Part shown: positions 33,670-45,600 of the stretch, one piece after another
Layout: each line of letters starts with the position of its first letter
Position numbering within the stretch: the stretch's first letter is position 1
NCBI GenBank assembly: GCA_030141605.1
Contig: JAQGDQ010000034.1
Location: forward strand, 250,001-314,000
Direction: 5' to 3'
Length of the DNA: 64,000 bases
Source of the DNA: Tubiluchus corallicola
Taxonomy: Eukaryota; Priapulida; Priapulimorpha; Priapulimorphida; Tubiluchidae
Notes under the pieces: model-generated
What the model was told of the DNA's origin: nothing
Seen by the model: only the letters and a program-made list of their open reading frames with translations
Database searches by the model: none
Translations under genes and position numbers: made by a program

Positions 33670-34330
33670 CGTTTCTTCTGCTCCTAAAGCTAGTTTTAGT
33701 TGAGGTTGTCGAACATCTTATTTATCTTAGCTATCCACAGGGCCGGATTATGATTTTTTTTGGGCGCCAGTCTAATTCAATTATGGGGCCCCTTTTCAAA
33801 CGGAGCCACCCTCCAACTCGCCGGCACACGTCAAACAGGGGCCTCTTATCTCAAATGAAGTACGCCCTTTATATCAAGTATGCCTCAAACAGAGGCCCAT
33901 GAATAGGTGCCACATTGTAATATTGGGATTTCATAGTTACTGGTATCCGGTTTCAAAGTTGAAATTTTATTTTAAATTAAATGAAATATGAAAAAAATAT
34001 AGGCCTACTCGAAAATCTTTTAAGCAGGGCCTACCTAGCCTGAAGCCCTACTAACTTATATAGGACAATCCCGTCCTGGCATTCGAAGCTATTGTTGCTT
34101 TTGCAAGGTTTTAAGGCTTCCTTTAAGGCGATTCTTACAGGTGTTTCACTTCGTAATTAATCAGAGAAGGTGTCCTAGCCATCTTCATCTTGAGAGCTAC
34201 ACTTTTACACTTCAATGAATTTCTTTCGTTCTAATGTATAAATCTTCATTAAAAAGTTTGATCACAAAATCTTGTGCTAGAGCTTTAATTTCTTGCTAGT
34301 TAATACATTTTTGCTCTGAAAGAAAAGCAT
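33670..34330 (-). mobile_element. non-LTR retrotransposon 3' fragment, interrupted
   Basis: Segments 33675-33737 and about 34095-34250 match, in order, the repeat at 45905-46220, including TTTTGCAAGGTTTTAAGG, CGATTCTTAC and TGTATAAATCTTCATT. That copy reads on the minus strand as the C-terminal end of a LINE reverse-transcriptase polyprotein. This copy is broken by stops and by an inserted 341-bp element. Confidence 0.5.
33738..34078. mobile_element. hAT-like MITE nested in the LINE fragment
   Basis: Starts CAGGGCCGGATTATG and ends ...AATCCCGTCCTG, whose reverse complement is CAGGACGGGATT, so 10 of the first 12 bases match as terminal inverted repeats. The CAGGG-type start and ~8-bp flanks (GCTATCCA / GCATTCGA, 5 of 8) suggest a degraded hAT insertion. 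It sits exactly where the LINE fragment loses continuity with its sister copy near 45975. Confidence 0.4.
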
Positions 34331-37300
34331 GCATTAATATCACCGTCAGCGTTTAGAAGAGTGCCCATATATTTACACGTTTTCCATGGCTGATTCCATC
34401 TCTTGCAATACCATTCTTCTGTTCTAGGAATTGTTTTTTAGGCGCAACACCGCGGAGTGCAGACATTTGTATACGGGTTGCGGATCGCGGAAATATATTT
34501 TGCGAACCTTCTTTCAGCGGATACAAAACAATTGGGTCCGCTGTTCTGATGCACAAGCAGTGCGCACTCAGGCAGTCAAGCATATGATTCCCAGAATAGT
34601 AACTGTGCAAAGCGGAACTGAAGACGTAACAGGTCACATGACTTTGCAACATAATGTGTACGCCAAAATAGCAAACGGCAGTTAAGGAGCGGCCTTGTTC
34701 TGTCAGTGGGTTACGGAACGAATTAAAGGTTGTTAATAATTTTTATAATTCTATTTTTCCACTTGACTGTAGTGTTATTTTAGAGCGGTTTTATATAGAA
34801 TTGATTTACCTAGAACAACTACACAAACCTAGAAAAAGATTACCGGATGACCTAAAATAAAAAAGAACAGTAAAAATTAATTTTACTATGTTGTTACAAA
34901 CTTCCACATTACGATATTTTTCCTTGGCAAAAACAAAAGCAAAAGTTCATATTGAAAAACTGTGCTGGCAGAACTCAAGTGTATTAGCACAAGCATAAGT
35001 TGAAGTCTTGAAGAAAAGTTTAGGAATCTTGCAATGGATACAGTGCTGAGAGTGTCATGCTCAGACTATTTAAACTGTGACGCCATCTAGCGGGAAATTT
35101 GAAACCACTAAAAGTAATTTTAAGCTGTTTTTATTTTTCATTTATGGCAATTTTATCAGTGATGTGTCGTGATAAAAATTATACTATATTTTATAAGATT
35201 GTGGTCAAGTTTAGATCTGTTGTAAAAATACACGCTTCATGCCATACGTGTAAGCAAAAATAAAAATCACCAAGCCAGTGAATCAGAAGGAAATATTGCT
35301 GAGAATTTTAATTAGTCTTGATAGAAACTTCTTATTTATACATTTTGTAATATTCTGCATACTGTGATATATATATATATATACACGTAATATATATATA
35401 TATATACGTAAATCTGTAGTGAGTTGTTTACGAAGCGAACATTATAGGATTTTGCGTGGTAAACGTCGTGTGTTTTCAGTAACATTTTGAAACGCCATGG
35501 GGTGCGCCTAAATGAAACAAGTTTATTCAGCTTTTTTCGTCTCGAGAAAGTGCACATGCACTGGCAATAGAAATATTAAGGCAACTTTCGCGTCGTAAAA
35601 TCCATTGTTTGTGTATTTTGTTATTAATGACGCCAATTTATAAAGTATTTCGCATGTACTACGGCAGTAACGTGTAGCTCCAAATAACTCAACAAAACTG
35701 AAAATGGTTATAATTTCAACCACTAGGTAGCACTGTAAGGTCACCTTCATCTTTTGCCAGAGCGCTGTATAACAGGAATTTTGCATATATTCTAGTCTAG
35801 AACGTACAAAATTCAACATTAACATTTGCTTTAATGTGTGACAAGCGAATGAAAACAGCACAGTGAAATCCAACACCTGGTACCAGGTATGTCTTCAGGC
35901 AAAAAATTACTTCAGTTGAGATCCAAAAAAGTTGCCGGTACAGAAAAACACTGTCGAGTAACGGCTTACTGACAAACAGGTTATACATCTAAAGAGATCG
36001 TAAGAGATAACGTTCATATAGAGTTCAATGACTGTTGATTATTAATTACTAATCTGACATTAACAAAACAACTAACAAACGTTTTCAAACTACGACAAAA
36101 CTGCCTTGTCAGAGATAATCGGAAGTCACTTAATTACTACATACAGCCTAAAAAGTAGTATTTTAACGGCATTCGTAAGGTGTCGTGTGGCTTAGCAGAT
36201 CCATAATTTTGGGAGAAACTGTGGTGTTTTTTTTATATGCCGCTTGCATTATTATGAAAACGTGTAGTGTTCTGTATCCTTGATAATCTTTGCATGTTTG
36301 CTGGAGCTGAATGTTTAAGAACTGTCGTGTTACGTGTTAATTAATGCATGGAAGAATTATCCCGGCGCAGTGCCGTAAATCATGTTTAGGGGTAATTCTT
36401 AGAAAAAATTCGTTTATCTTTATCCCATCATGTCGAAAAAGGAAAGGCTTAGGCATGCAAAAAGCGTGCACAATTATTGCCTTCATCCACAAAAGAAATG
36501 ATGAAAACATTAAAAGGGTAGGGCGCCAGAATTTCTTTGCCACTGTAGCTACCTAGCTGATTGTCTGCAGAATTTTGAGCAACAAGTTCTAAACCTTGCA
36601 GAATCTTTCTAACCTCTCACCACATCTTATTCAGAAACCAGGACATTTTGAGATCAGCAGTCAGTGGAGTAGTTTCACTAGTTTGAAAGTCAATCAATCT
36701 TCCACATGCAGCTCATACTCCGTTTTCAAATCTTTAGCAGCAAGACTAAAAAGACCGGGTGAGGAGGTACCGTGGACAACTACCGTTGACCCACTATCAT
36801 CATGACATGTAGTAGGATCAGATATTCCAGCTGCCGCAAGGTCTAAAATCGTAGAATTACTACTTTACTTATGCCTCATGCCTCCCGCCGACATCACTAA
36901 ATTCCAGGTTATCCTGGTTGACTGAAAATTTTATCTCAACGCCGCATTTAAATTTGTGCCTCGATCAAGTAGATGGTGCGTCTTACGCGCACACGCTCCA
37001 TCTAAATCTATGGCCTCGATTGTTCTGTACGATCATTGTTTCTACAGCACGTACAGTATAATGAGGTTGGCTGCATTACGAGAGGATGTGTCGCTACTTA
37101 CTGGGCCAGTTTTGCTGAATTAATATGTAATTTAAGGTTTACTAAGGTTTCCACATTGGTTATGCAACTTAATGGTAAATATAAATTTTCTTTTAAGTTT
37201 ATTATAGAACTGATTATTATTACTTGAGAATTACTCTGTGCTAGAAGTATCCAACCCATCTTGCACAACGTTGCATCAAAAACTATCCCTATTGTGTCAC

Positions 37301-37720
37301 TCGCTTAATGTCAAGCGTTCACAGATTGAATGAATTCTGAGTGTTCTGCATAGTATTTTGCATAAATGAGATAGTGAAATTTGATTTCGCTATTATTAAA
37401 AAGTCGGATGCTAGGAAGGATTCATTCTTGAATCGCAGAGTGAACGTAATCACCAAGTAAGTACATAGTACAGAGGTAAACCTGCCTAGTTGCGTTTGGA
37501 TGTAGGCTGTAGCACGTTGAAAGCCGCTGCAAAAGTTGAGCACGCCGTTATTGGATTATAACCACTTTTGCAGTTAGCGTATTGCCATCATTATTGGACA
37601 GTTTGTAAGAACTATGTGGAATGTTTGCCCATCATTGATCATCGCGCATTTGAAATTTCACTCAGTTTTAACTATGTGCAAAATGTTTTCGTATGGTTTA
37701 ACTAGGCTGCTGCTTTTAAT
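34331..37720. other. spacer with degenerate coding-like remnants
   Basis: No intact gene. A minus-strand stretch at about 36480-36860 reads as broken protein-like text (for example LAAAGISDPTTCHDDSGS and LFSLAAKDLKTEYELHVED) with stops, probably a decayed transposon or gene piece. An (AT)n run occurs at 35370-35406. The short ORFs otherwise show no family resemblance. Confidence 0.35.
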
Positions 37721-37950
37721 TTTTGTTATTGTTGTCGTCGTCGTCGCTGTGGTTGTTACTGTTATAGTCGTTGCCATCCTCAGCATCGGCAATGGTGTGG
37801 GTAGCACTGACATGGGATAGTGTGGTGCGGAGGATGTGGTATGGTGTGGCTGTGTTGTGTTGCGGGTGGAGTTTTGTGGGTGGTGGGGTGTACTGGGTGT
37901 GATATGATGTAGGGCGTGGTGTGGGTTGTATTTTGTGGGTTTATGCGCAA
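37720..37950 (+). repeat. G/T-rich low-complexity tract
   Basis: About 230 bp almost without C or A on the plus strand, starting as TTGTTGTCGTCG triplets and passing into GTGTGGTGCGGAGGATGTGG-like runs. G-clusters such as GGGTGGTGGGG could fold into quadruplex DNA. Confidence 0.7.
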
Positions 37951-37979
37951 TTTTTTGCGGGGTTTTGCAAGTATAACAT

Positions 37980-38092
37980 TATTATATGAAAATTCATGAA
38001 CATATAATATTGTAATCTATTTCCGATTTTCTCAACCACGGGCGTTCTTGGTTGATAGAATGGGAGGACGTTTTAGTAAAAAAGCTGTTCAC
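37980..38092. repeat. dispersed repeat fragment shared with 45812-45905
   Basis: ATAATATTGTA-CTATTTCCGATTTTCTCAA then GGTTGATAG and GGACGTTTTAGTAAAAAA occur in the same order at both places. At 45.8 kb the repeat continues into the LINE fragment, so this is probably the end part of the same element. Confidence 0.6.
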
Positions 38093-38262
38093 ATTCAATA
38101 AACATTTGAATTTGAAAGTTAAGTAGGATAGGAGATACATATAGACCTATAACGAAGTGATGTGACTGCATTATTATAGTGACAGTCATTGTGCGCAGTA
38201 AATTCATTAGATTCTACACAATAAGTGTAGATATATCATTCACCAGATCCTATATCAGGTGC

Positions 38263-38300
38263 GTTGCTATAGCAACTATCAGCATCATTTTCGGTGCGCG
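38263..38300 (+). promoter_or_regulatory. X-box-like palindrome and first-exon donor
   Basis: GTTGCTATAGCAAC (38263-38276) is a perfect 14-bp palindrome close to the RFX X-box (GTNRCC-N-RGYAAC). It is followed 24 bases later by CGCG|GTAAGT, a strong splice donor at 38301, and by an acceptor TTTTTACAG before 38567. This layout fits a promoter and untranslated first exon. Function is inferred only. Confidence 0.35.
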
Positions 38301-38566
38301 GTAAGTTTGGTATTGGTAATGGTAATGGTAATTTTTAATTGTATTTAAAATTAAAATTTAATTAAAACTAGAAATTAAAAAAACCATGATTCTTTTATTT
38401 AGAATTAAATAGGCCTACTGTGTTTACCGGAGGAGCTTGTTAACGCTTACAGAAAGGTTTCACTGTCACTTTTTAACTTACATAACAACTTTTGATATAA
38501 TTTATCTTGTGCATTATCGTGTGCCTTTCAAATTATTCGTCTCATTGTTAATGTCAATTTTTACAG

Positions 38567-38698
38567 GACTTCGAAGATTTAAATGTCTCCAATACAAATA
38601 ATGAGGCAGAAATGAATCAAAGACATGGACAAGACAATGACGACAGTAACGACGACAGACCTGAACAGCAACAAGTACAGCAACAACAAGATAATTAA
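38567..38698 (+). CDS. putative acidic/Gln-rich exon with stop
   Basis: After a good acceptor (AATTTTTACAG) the frame reads 43 codons beginning DFEDLNVSNTNNEAEM, with a DNDDSNDD acidic run and a Gln-rich end, then TAA. It may be the last exon of a small gene driven from about 38.2 kb, or an exon of a decayed gene. No family recognised. Confidence 0.3.
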   Translation, partial: DFEDLNVSNTNNEAEMNQRHGQDNDDSNDDRPEQQQVQQQQDN

Positions 38699-38794
38699 CA
38701 AACTGGAACAGAGAACACGTACATTAAATCAAATAGGTAGGCTGCAAACATTTCACGACTAGGATATTGAAAATTTAAGCAGACTATTAACAGT

Positions 38795-38936
38795 CGAACA
38801 GCAATTTTTACAACAATAACAGCAACTTCTATATCAACAACAACAGCGACAATATCAGCAACAACAACAACATTAACATCAGCAACATCAACAACATCAT
38901 CCACAACATTATCAACAGCAAATAAACATATAAACA
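38795..38936 (+). repeat. degenerate (CAA/CAG/CAT)n array
   Basis: A triplet-repeat tract that would encode poly-Gln in one frame but carries several TAA triplets. It is best treated as a decaying microsatellite. Confidence 0.7.
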
Positions 38937-38937
38937 G

Positions 38938-41900
38938 ATGACGACAGAGGCGATACAGACCTTTCAAAGAGCAGCAACATGGAAGACGAAACCAGTAAGT
39001 GTTTTTGTGACAATTGCACATTAAGCTTTAAAATATCCTAAATTTATAAAAACTAAATCAAGCCATTCCCGTCTAATACTGTAATAATACTAACTGCTAC
39101 ATTGTTTTAAAATTGAATGTTGTAAAAACATTCAAGAAAACCACATATTTCACAATATTGTTTGTACAAAAAGTAGAAAAAGAGAATTTTTAACAGTTCA
39201 ACAGTATCATTTCAAAAGGTGATTGTTATTGCTGTAGATGCAGAGAGTATGTGTTAATTTTTTAATGGAGAAGCCCGGGAAGATCTGACTACCTTTGAAA
39301 GAGACTGGGAAGAAGTTGGTGTAGATTCTGTTGAGGAAAATGTGAAGGCGAAGCAGGGTACATAGTTGCACATTAACTTGACTGAGGTGGCCACTGGATT
39401 TACACTAAAAAAATTATACATGCCCAGATTGTCCGTCAGATTGTCAGGCTGACAGAGACGAGATATATATGCGCTAAGATCACTTTGGTTTCACTTACAG
39501 CTCGACCATGGAAGCCACAATCAGCAGGGTTTTCATATAACTGGCAACCAGTTGCCACCAGTCAATAGACAAATAAATGCTAGACAAGCGTAAGTGTTAT
39601 TCCCGTTGCTGCTGTTGTCGTTCTTGTTATGATACTTCTCATGCTGCTCTAGTGTTTTGTGTTTTCTATTGTTGCAAACTTAATACAACGCAGTTTTTTG
39701 TTACTGACGCCTGACAAGAAGTGGAAAATGAGGAGTTACGAGTCCTCAATCCGAATTTGGATGAGTTGAACTCTAACCAGTTATTCATTTATTTTATTGG
39801 GAAGCAAGTTTTGTTTCGATTAATATTTAAGCTGTACTATAGACCCAATGTTTTGGAAAAGTGCAAAAATACAGTAATAAAATAAATTTTGTTTTTCTGT
39901 TAACTAAATTTTGCAGAGGCAATAATAGAAAAATGAATGTTACCCGAAACAAATTGTAGCAAAAAATTCTTACTTGGACTGAGTAGTAATTTACACCTTT
40001 TTAAGTAACTAACATCAAAAATTAAACAAAATCTACCTAAGTCAAATGTCTCTAATAAGTCAAATTCACAATGGCTGCCAAATACATTCTTCTTGAAGTG
40101 GGCGAAGTTTTAGTTAACAGGGAAGCACTTTTTTGATGAATGATTTCGCAAATAAGAAAGGCGAGGGACAACAGTGGATTCAACAATGATTTAAGTTGCT
40201 TTTGTGATGACTAGAGAGGTATTTGAAAGTACTTGTTTAGCAAAGGGCATGATAAGCTTGCACATTATGAACAATTGTTAGTCACATTCGACATAAAATA
40301 TTACTGCATTAGTAGCCATTTTGAAATTGAGTTATTGAAGACGTTTACGGTTTTTGACACGAGCCACGTAGGAAGATGTAAATCGCAAACTAATTGAGCC
40401 ATGTCTTTCTTGCACTTTGTTCAGGTTTAACCTTATTTTCCGCTGCCTACAAGTACAAGGTTTTGTGATATAATTTTATTTTATTTATATAAAAAGTTCG
40501 AAATAGATCTGGAAACAGTGGCGGCTCGTGTATAGGTACTGTGGTACTGAAGCGCTCCCTGTTTTACTAATTATTATCGACAATATTCAATACATATCTT
40601 CTCTCTTTAGTTCTTTTTTTATGATTGTGCGGTACCAGAGCACGTGAGAGAAGTACAATTTGCTTCACAGCCCAAGCAACGTGGTGTTTAGCTGTTGTTC
40701 GCATGCGGCCATGCACACATGTCTAAGATTCTCTGCTCCTAGGTAGAAAAGTACTATCTCTGAACACAGTAACAATTGCCACTATTGATGATAGTTTAAA
40801 AGTTGGTACAAATTCATATTAAAATCAAAACTACATTCGTTACGAACATAGTTAGTCCCCGTGCAATCAAAAATAAAATGTTTTCATCTTCCAAAACACT
40901 GAAGAGATGATATAAACGCATCCCTTGGTATGCCTTTTCCCCCCTTAATTCATTTCCTATCAAACTTTACTTCCCTCGCCTAAACTATTTCTATCACAAG
41001 TCCGTACTTGTTTTAGTTACCAGGTTTAGTAATTTTGCGAGCATCATTATTACCAGTAAGGATATCTTAAAATTCCTGTTTGGTATTTATATTTTGTATT
41101 TTTATTTATCTTGTTTTCAATTTTTGCCAGGCATCCAGATCTATAAAGTTTCGCTATGTTAAATTTACTCTTGGTATAGAAAGTGTGAATTGAAGTCGAG
41201 TCAAACTTCGTTATGGTGTTTACTGTTTAGAAAAAAGATGCTTTTGTTTTGTGGTTTTTGCCAGCCTATTGGAAAAGAAAAATACTTGTGTGTTAGAGGC
41301 CTAGTAACCTTTATTATAAGCTACAGTGACAATAAGCTGAGCAACTGTTTAAATTTTTTACCAGAACCAACAGCCATAACATTTTTGCCTCTTCAATTAT
41401 GCAGTTTTGATTTACGGATTGGTTGGTTGGCTGGGGGCTGTCTGTCTGGCTGACTGACTGCCTGACTGAATGAACAAACAAATGAATGACTATCTGTCTG
41501 ACAAATTGGCTGTTTTCCTGTGTGATTTGACACAAGCTCAGGAGTGTAAATGTTGCTGCTTTCCTAATTTTCCAAGCACCCCTCACCAATTTCCAGTGTT
41601 GAAAATCGAAAGAAGTTTGAAATTTTCATAGAAAACAGACTTGTGCAAGTGCGACTATGTACTTTAATGATTTTGTTGCTATACAAGCTAAGCTATTTAA
41701 TATTATTACGTCAGTGATAATTAGTAAGTGTTTTATTTGTATTGACAGTCCCATAGTACCACCATTGCCTAGGCAACGCGATCCTGTTCGTCCCCTTCAG
41801 AGTGCGAGAAGGAGCAGTTTGACCCCTCCGTGGGAACACACATTACGGAAGGGCACCCTGCCGCCGTTACAACTGCGCGGCAGGCAGCCCTGGTATGTAT

Positions 41901-42100
41901 GCAAAATTACTTCTTTTCTCAGTATATTATTCTTTTTGTGTTAATTTTTATAAAAAATTGTCGCTTAGTTTTAAAAAACAGTAAACGAGTTGATTATTGC
42001 TTCGGACAGGACCACAGAGACCGAAGATTTTGCCATGACCCTCTCGCAAATTCTAAATACGCCTATGACACCCACCGCTGAACGGGCTATCTATCCATAG
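38938..42100 (+). CDS. unknown small gene, tandem copy 1 (four-exon model)
   Basis: Candidate exons: 38938-38994 (ATG, donor GTAAGT), 39501-39589 (acceptor TTCACTTACAG, donor GTAAGT), 41749-41892 (acceptor ATTGACAG, donor GTATGT) and 42010-42100 (acceptor TTCGGACAG, stop TAG). The phases 0, 2 and 2 match at every junction. The third exon has the Pro/Arg-rich PIVPPLPRQRDPVRPLQSAR and the last reads TTETEDFAMTLSQILNTPM. The model gives about 127 aa with no signal peptide, membrane segment or recognised domain; PxLPxR text could suit an SH3 ligand, a weak hint only. The downstream exons recur nearly unchanged in copy 2, which supports the last three. The first exon is unique to this copy and least sure. 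Decayed or non-coding status cannot be excluded. Confidence 0.35.
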
Positions 42101-42793
42101 CCAACACCACCCATGGCCCGTTCCCGTTCTCCAGTGTCATCAAACCTGGTTTTGCTTGGCAAAACACTAAGTGTGAATGTTAGATGATTTATACCAACTT
42201 TTGGGAAACGCGATGGTCTGTAATGACCCTCTTTTCCTCAGGGAGGGAGAGAGAATCCAGGAATCCGCAGAATTAGTCTGACCTTTACCTGAGTTTTACC
42301 TTCTCCCCAAAGGACAGATAGAGGTGGGATGTAGGATAATGAAAAATAGCGATAAAATTCGAGTCTCGTTCAATGCCAGTAATCAGGGTGAACTGACAGC
42401 TATTAACAACACCCACCCTTAAAGTAATGTACTAATAGTGTAGTGCTTTTGAGGTTACCATTTTGTATCGTTGCCCAAGCCTTCAAGCCAGAAAAGAAAT
42501 GACACACAGATTCCCAGCTCAACGTTTGTTGGCAGGAGAATAATAATCTCTCTTATATAGTTTGTAACTTGTAATATAATCTTCACGTAGTTTGTAATAA
42601 CTGCGGGCTTGTGTTATAACGGGTCAGAGTGGTCAGAGAATAACATCTGTAAAGTCCAGTGGAGGGTACACAATTACATATTAATTTGTTTTATATTGCC
42701 AGTGGATTATCTGTAAGAAATTATACATACCCAGATTGTCGGACTGACATGGACGAGGTATATGCGCTAAGATTGCTTTGATTTTACTTACAG

Positions 42794-45566
42794 CACGACC
42801 ATGGGCCCCGAAATGCTGTGCAATTTCAAGTTTCTGGCAATGCATTACCACCAATCAGAAGACCAGTACCCAGGGCAACGTAAGTGTTATTGCCATTACT
42901 GCTGTTGTTGTTCGTGTTGTTATGATACTTCTCATGCTGCTCTAGTGCGTTTTGTTTTTGTTGCAAATTTAACGCAACACAATTTTTTATTACTGATGCC
43001 GGACAAGAAGTGGAAAATGAAGAATTACGGGTAGTCAATCCGATTTTGGATGACGGGTTCTAATCGAAGTTATGTTACTATTGATATTCAAGCTGTATTA
43101 TAGACCCCATATATAATAAATAATAATAAATTTTGTTTTTCTGTTACTAAATTTGACAGGGAGAATGATAGAAAAAGGAGGGCGACCCGAAATAAATTGT
43201 AACAAAAATTTTTTTAGTTCGATTGAGTTGTAACTTACGTGCTCTTAAGTAACTAATATCAAAAATTATACAAAATCAACCTAAGCCATTTGTCCCAAAT
43301 ACATGAAATTCACGATAGCTGCTAAATACGGAAGAGACTCTGGGGAAGAAGGCAGAAACTGCTGTGGTCCAAATAGTCGAGGGCAGCTTTTAGATCCACA
43401 TGGGCTTCCACGAACTGGGTCGAAAGTACACAAAGTAGTGGAGTATTAAACGTTAAAGCCAGGTTGTTAGGGACAGCACCTGGAGAAGAAGAGAGATTTT
43501 CTAATGACGTGAGTAAAAGTTTTGGGCAGCATAGACAGGAGGTTGATGGTGCAACAAGTGCAATTGTGTGTGCAGTTACCTTTGCTTTGTGAAAGAAGGT
43601 GCTGTGGTTGTCTTTCAAGTCAGAAGTCACAGTGTCAAAATATTGACAACAGGTTCGAGACAGTTCCAGAAGACGTCTTGAACATGTTTACAGTAATTGG
43701 CAACTTGAAAATTACATCTTCCAGTGCGTGCAGATATGTATCAGGATTTCCGAAAAACATGATTGAAACACTGAAAAAATGAATTATTGCACGTATTACT
43801 AACTAATTTACGCTACTTTTTGAAACAAAGCATGCACTAGATGTTAAGGAACATCTATTATGTATCAAAATCTTTACCTTCGCTATTCCGTGTTCGGAAT
43901 GAGTTGAAAACTGATGATAGTGTTTTGAATCGTGTTCTGCCACTGGAATCGAAATGGCCGATTTCCTACTTGGTCGGTGATGGAATATCCCCTGTATTAT
44001 GACGTCATCAAGTAGTTCCCACCGATGGCTTTGCTAAAAATAGCATTGTGACAATTTACCCCTGTGACTTTTAGCCCCACCCTCTCCTATTTATATTTTG
44101 TATTTTTATTTATCTTGTTTTTAGTTTAAGCCAGGCATCCAGATCTATAAAGTTTTGCTATGTTAAATTTACTCTTGGTATAGAAAGTGTGAATTGAAGT
44201 CGAGTCAAACTTCGTTATAGTGTTTACTGTTTAGAAAAAGATGCTTTTGTTTTGTGGTTTTTGCCAGCCTATTGGAAAAGAAAAATACAGTGGACTCTCT
44301 TTATAAGAATCACCTCGGGAGAAGGCAAAGTGATTCTTATAACGAGCGATTCATATAACGAGCATGACCCAGAATTGCTTTAAAAAATTTTTATGCACAT
44401 AAAAATTATTTATTTCCCGAAATTACGCTAGAAACGACTTGAAACAGCATAATGTTTTTCTGGCCTAAAAAGGACCTAAAAATTCCTAGACTAATGTTTT
44501 TATTTCATTGTTGGGTAAATATTTCATGATGCCAGAATTGCTTTAAAATTTTTCGCCACGCCCACTGCGCAGAACCATGTAAGCAGGGCGTGAGAGACAA
44601 TGGAGTTGGCGCCAAAATTGATTCTACTATCGAAAGAAGGGTGATTCTTATACGAGCGGATTTTCACTAGGAAAATGCCGAATCAATTCGGGAAACGCGA
44701 TTTTGATTCTTATATCGAGCTGATTCTTATACGTGTGATTCTTCTAACGAGAGTCCACTGTACCTGTGTGTTAGAGGCCTAGTAATCTTTGTCATAAGAT
44801 ACAGTGACAAGAAGCTGAGCAACTGTTTAAGTTTTTTTTACCAGAGCCAACAGCCATAACAATTATGCAGTTTCGATTCACGGATTGGTTGGTTCGCTGG
44901 GGGCTGTCTGTCTGGCTGCCTGACTGCCTGACTGATTGAACAAACGAATGAATGACTATCTGACTGACAAATTGGTTGTTTTCCTGTGTGATTTGACACA
45001 AGCTCAGGAGTGTAAATGTTGCTGCTTTCCTAATTTCCCAAGCACCCCTCACCAATTTCCAGTGTTGAAAATCGAAAGAAGTTTGAAATTTTCAGAGAAA
45101 ACAGACTTGTGCAAGTGCGACTATGTACTTTAATGATTTTGTTGCTATACAAGCGAAGCTATTTAATATTATTACGTCAGTGATAATTAGTAAGTGTTTT
45201 ATTTGTATTGACAGTCCCATAGTACCACCATTGCCTAGGCAACGCGATCCTGTTCGTCCCCTTCAGAGTGCGAGAAGGAGCAGTTTGACCCCTCCGTGGG
45301 AACACACATTACGGAAGGGCACCCTGCCGCCGTTACAACTGCGCGGCAGGCAGCCCTGGTATGTATACAAAATTACTTCTTTTCTCAGTATATTATTCTT
45401 TTTGTATTAATTTTTATAAAAAATTGTCGCTTAGTTTTAAAAAACAGTAAACGAGTTGATTATTGCTTCGGACAGGACCACAGAGACCGAAGATTTTGCC
45501 ATGACCCTCTCGCAAATTCTAAATACGCCTATGACACCCACCGCTGAACGGGCTATCTATCCATAG
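42794..45566 (+). CDS. unknown small gene, tandem copy 2 (3' exons)
   Basis: Exons 42794-42879 (acceptor TTTTACTTACAG, donor GTAAGT), 45215-45358 and 45476-45566 (stop TAG) join with phases 2 and 2. The first reads HDHGPRNAVQFQVSGNALPP; copy 1 has LDHGSHNQQGFHITGNQLPP at the same place, so HG..N and GN.LPP are kept while other residues change. The last two exons are identical to those of copy 1 in sequence. No upstream coding exon is found for this copy, so it may be an alternative or partial gene. No family recognised. The intron between the first two exons contains the Tigger-type MITE. Confidence 0.35.
43100..43790. other. duplicated non-coding block of the tandem locus
   Basis: Matches 47230-47900 in copy 3. 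Contains mirrored short ORFs on both strands (for example around 43322-43630 minus and 47536-47760 minus, sharing ALVAPSTSCLCCPK). These similar ORFs may be the remains of an old coding sequence, but both strands are open and no family is recognised. Confidence 0.4.
44288..44760. mobile_element. Tigger/pogo-type MITE with TA target duplication
   Basis: The 473-bp element begins CAGTGGACTCTCTTTATAAG and ends ...CTAACGAGAGTCCACTG, an inverted terminal repeat of about 27 bp. It is flanked by TA on both sides (44286-44287, 44761-44762). The paralogous site in copy 1 (near 41285) is empty, with a single TA, which proves insertion. The interior repeats TGATTCTTATA-CGAG subterminal motifs and has no ORF. 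TA duplication and the CAGTGGACTCTC end fit the pogo/Tigger group of Tc1/mariner elements. Confidence 0.85.
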
Positions 45567-45600
45567 CCAACACCACCCATGGCCCGTTCCCGTTCTCCAG

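Noticed and set aside
38795-38936. Poly-Gln coding with TAA read as Gln (alternative genetic code)
   Set aside because: TAA, TAG and TGA all end convincing frames elsewhere in the window; the tract is a decayed microsatellite.
43322-43630. Minus-strand ORF shared by two tandem copies (ALVAPSTSCLCCPK)
   Set aside because: Conservation follows from the segmental duplication, the opposite strand is equally open, and no domain is recognised.
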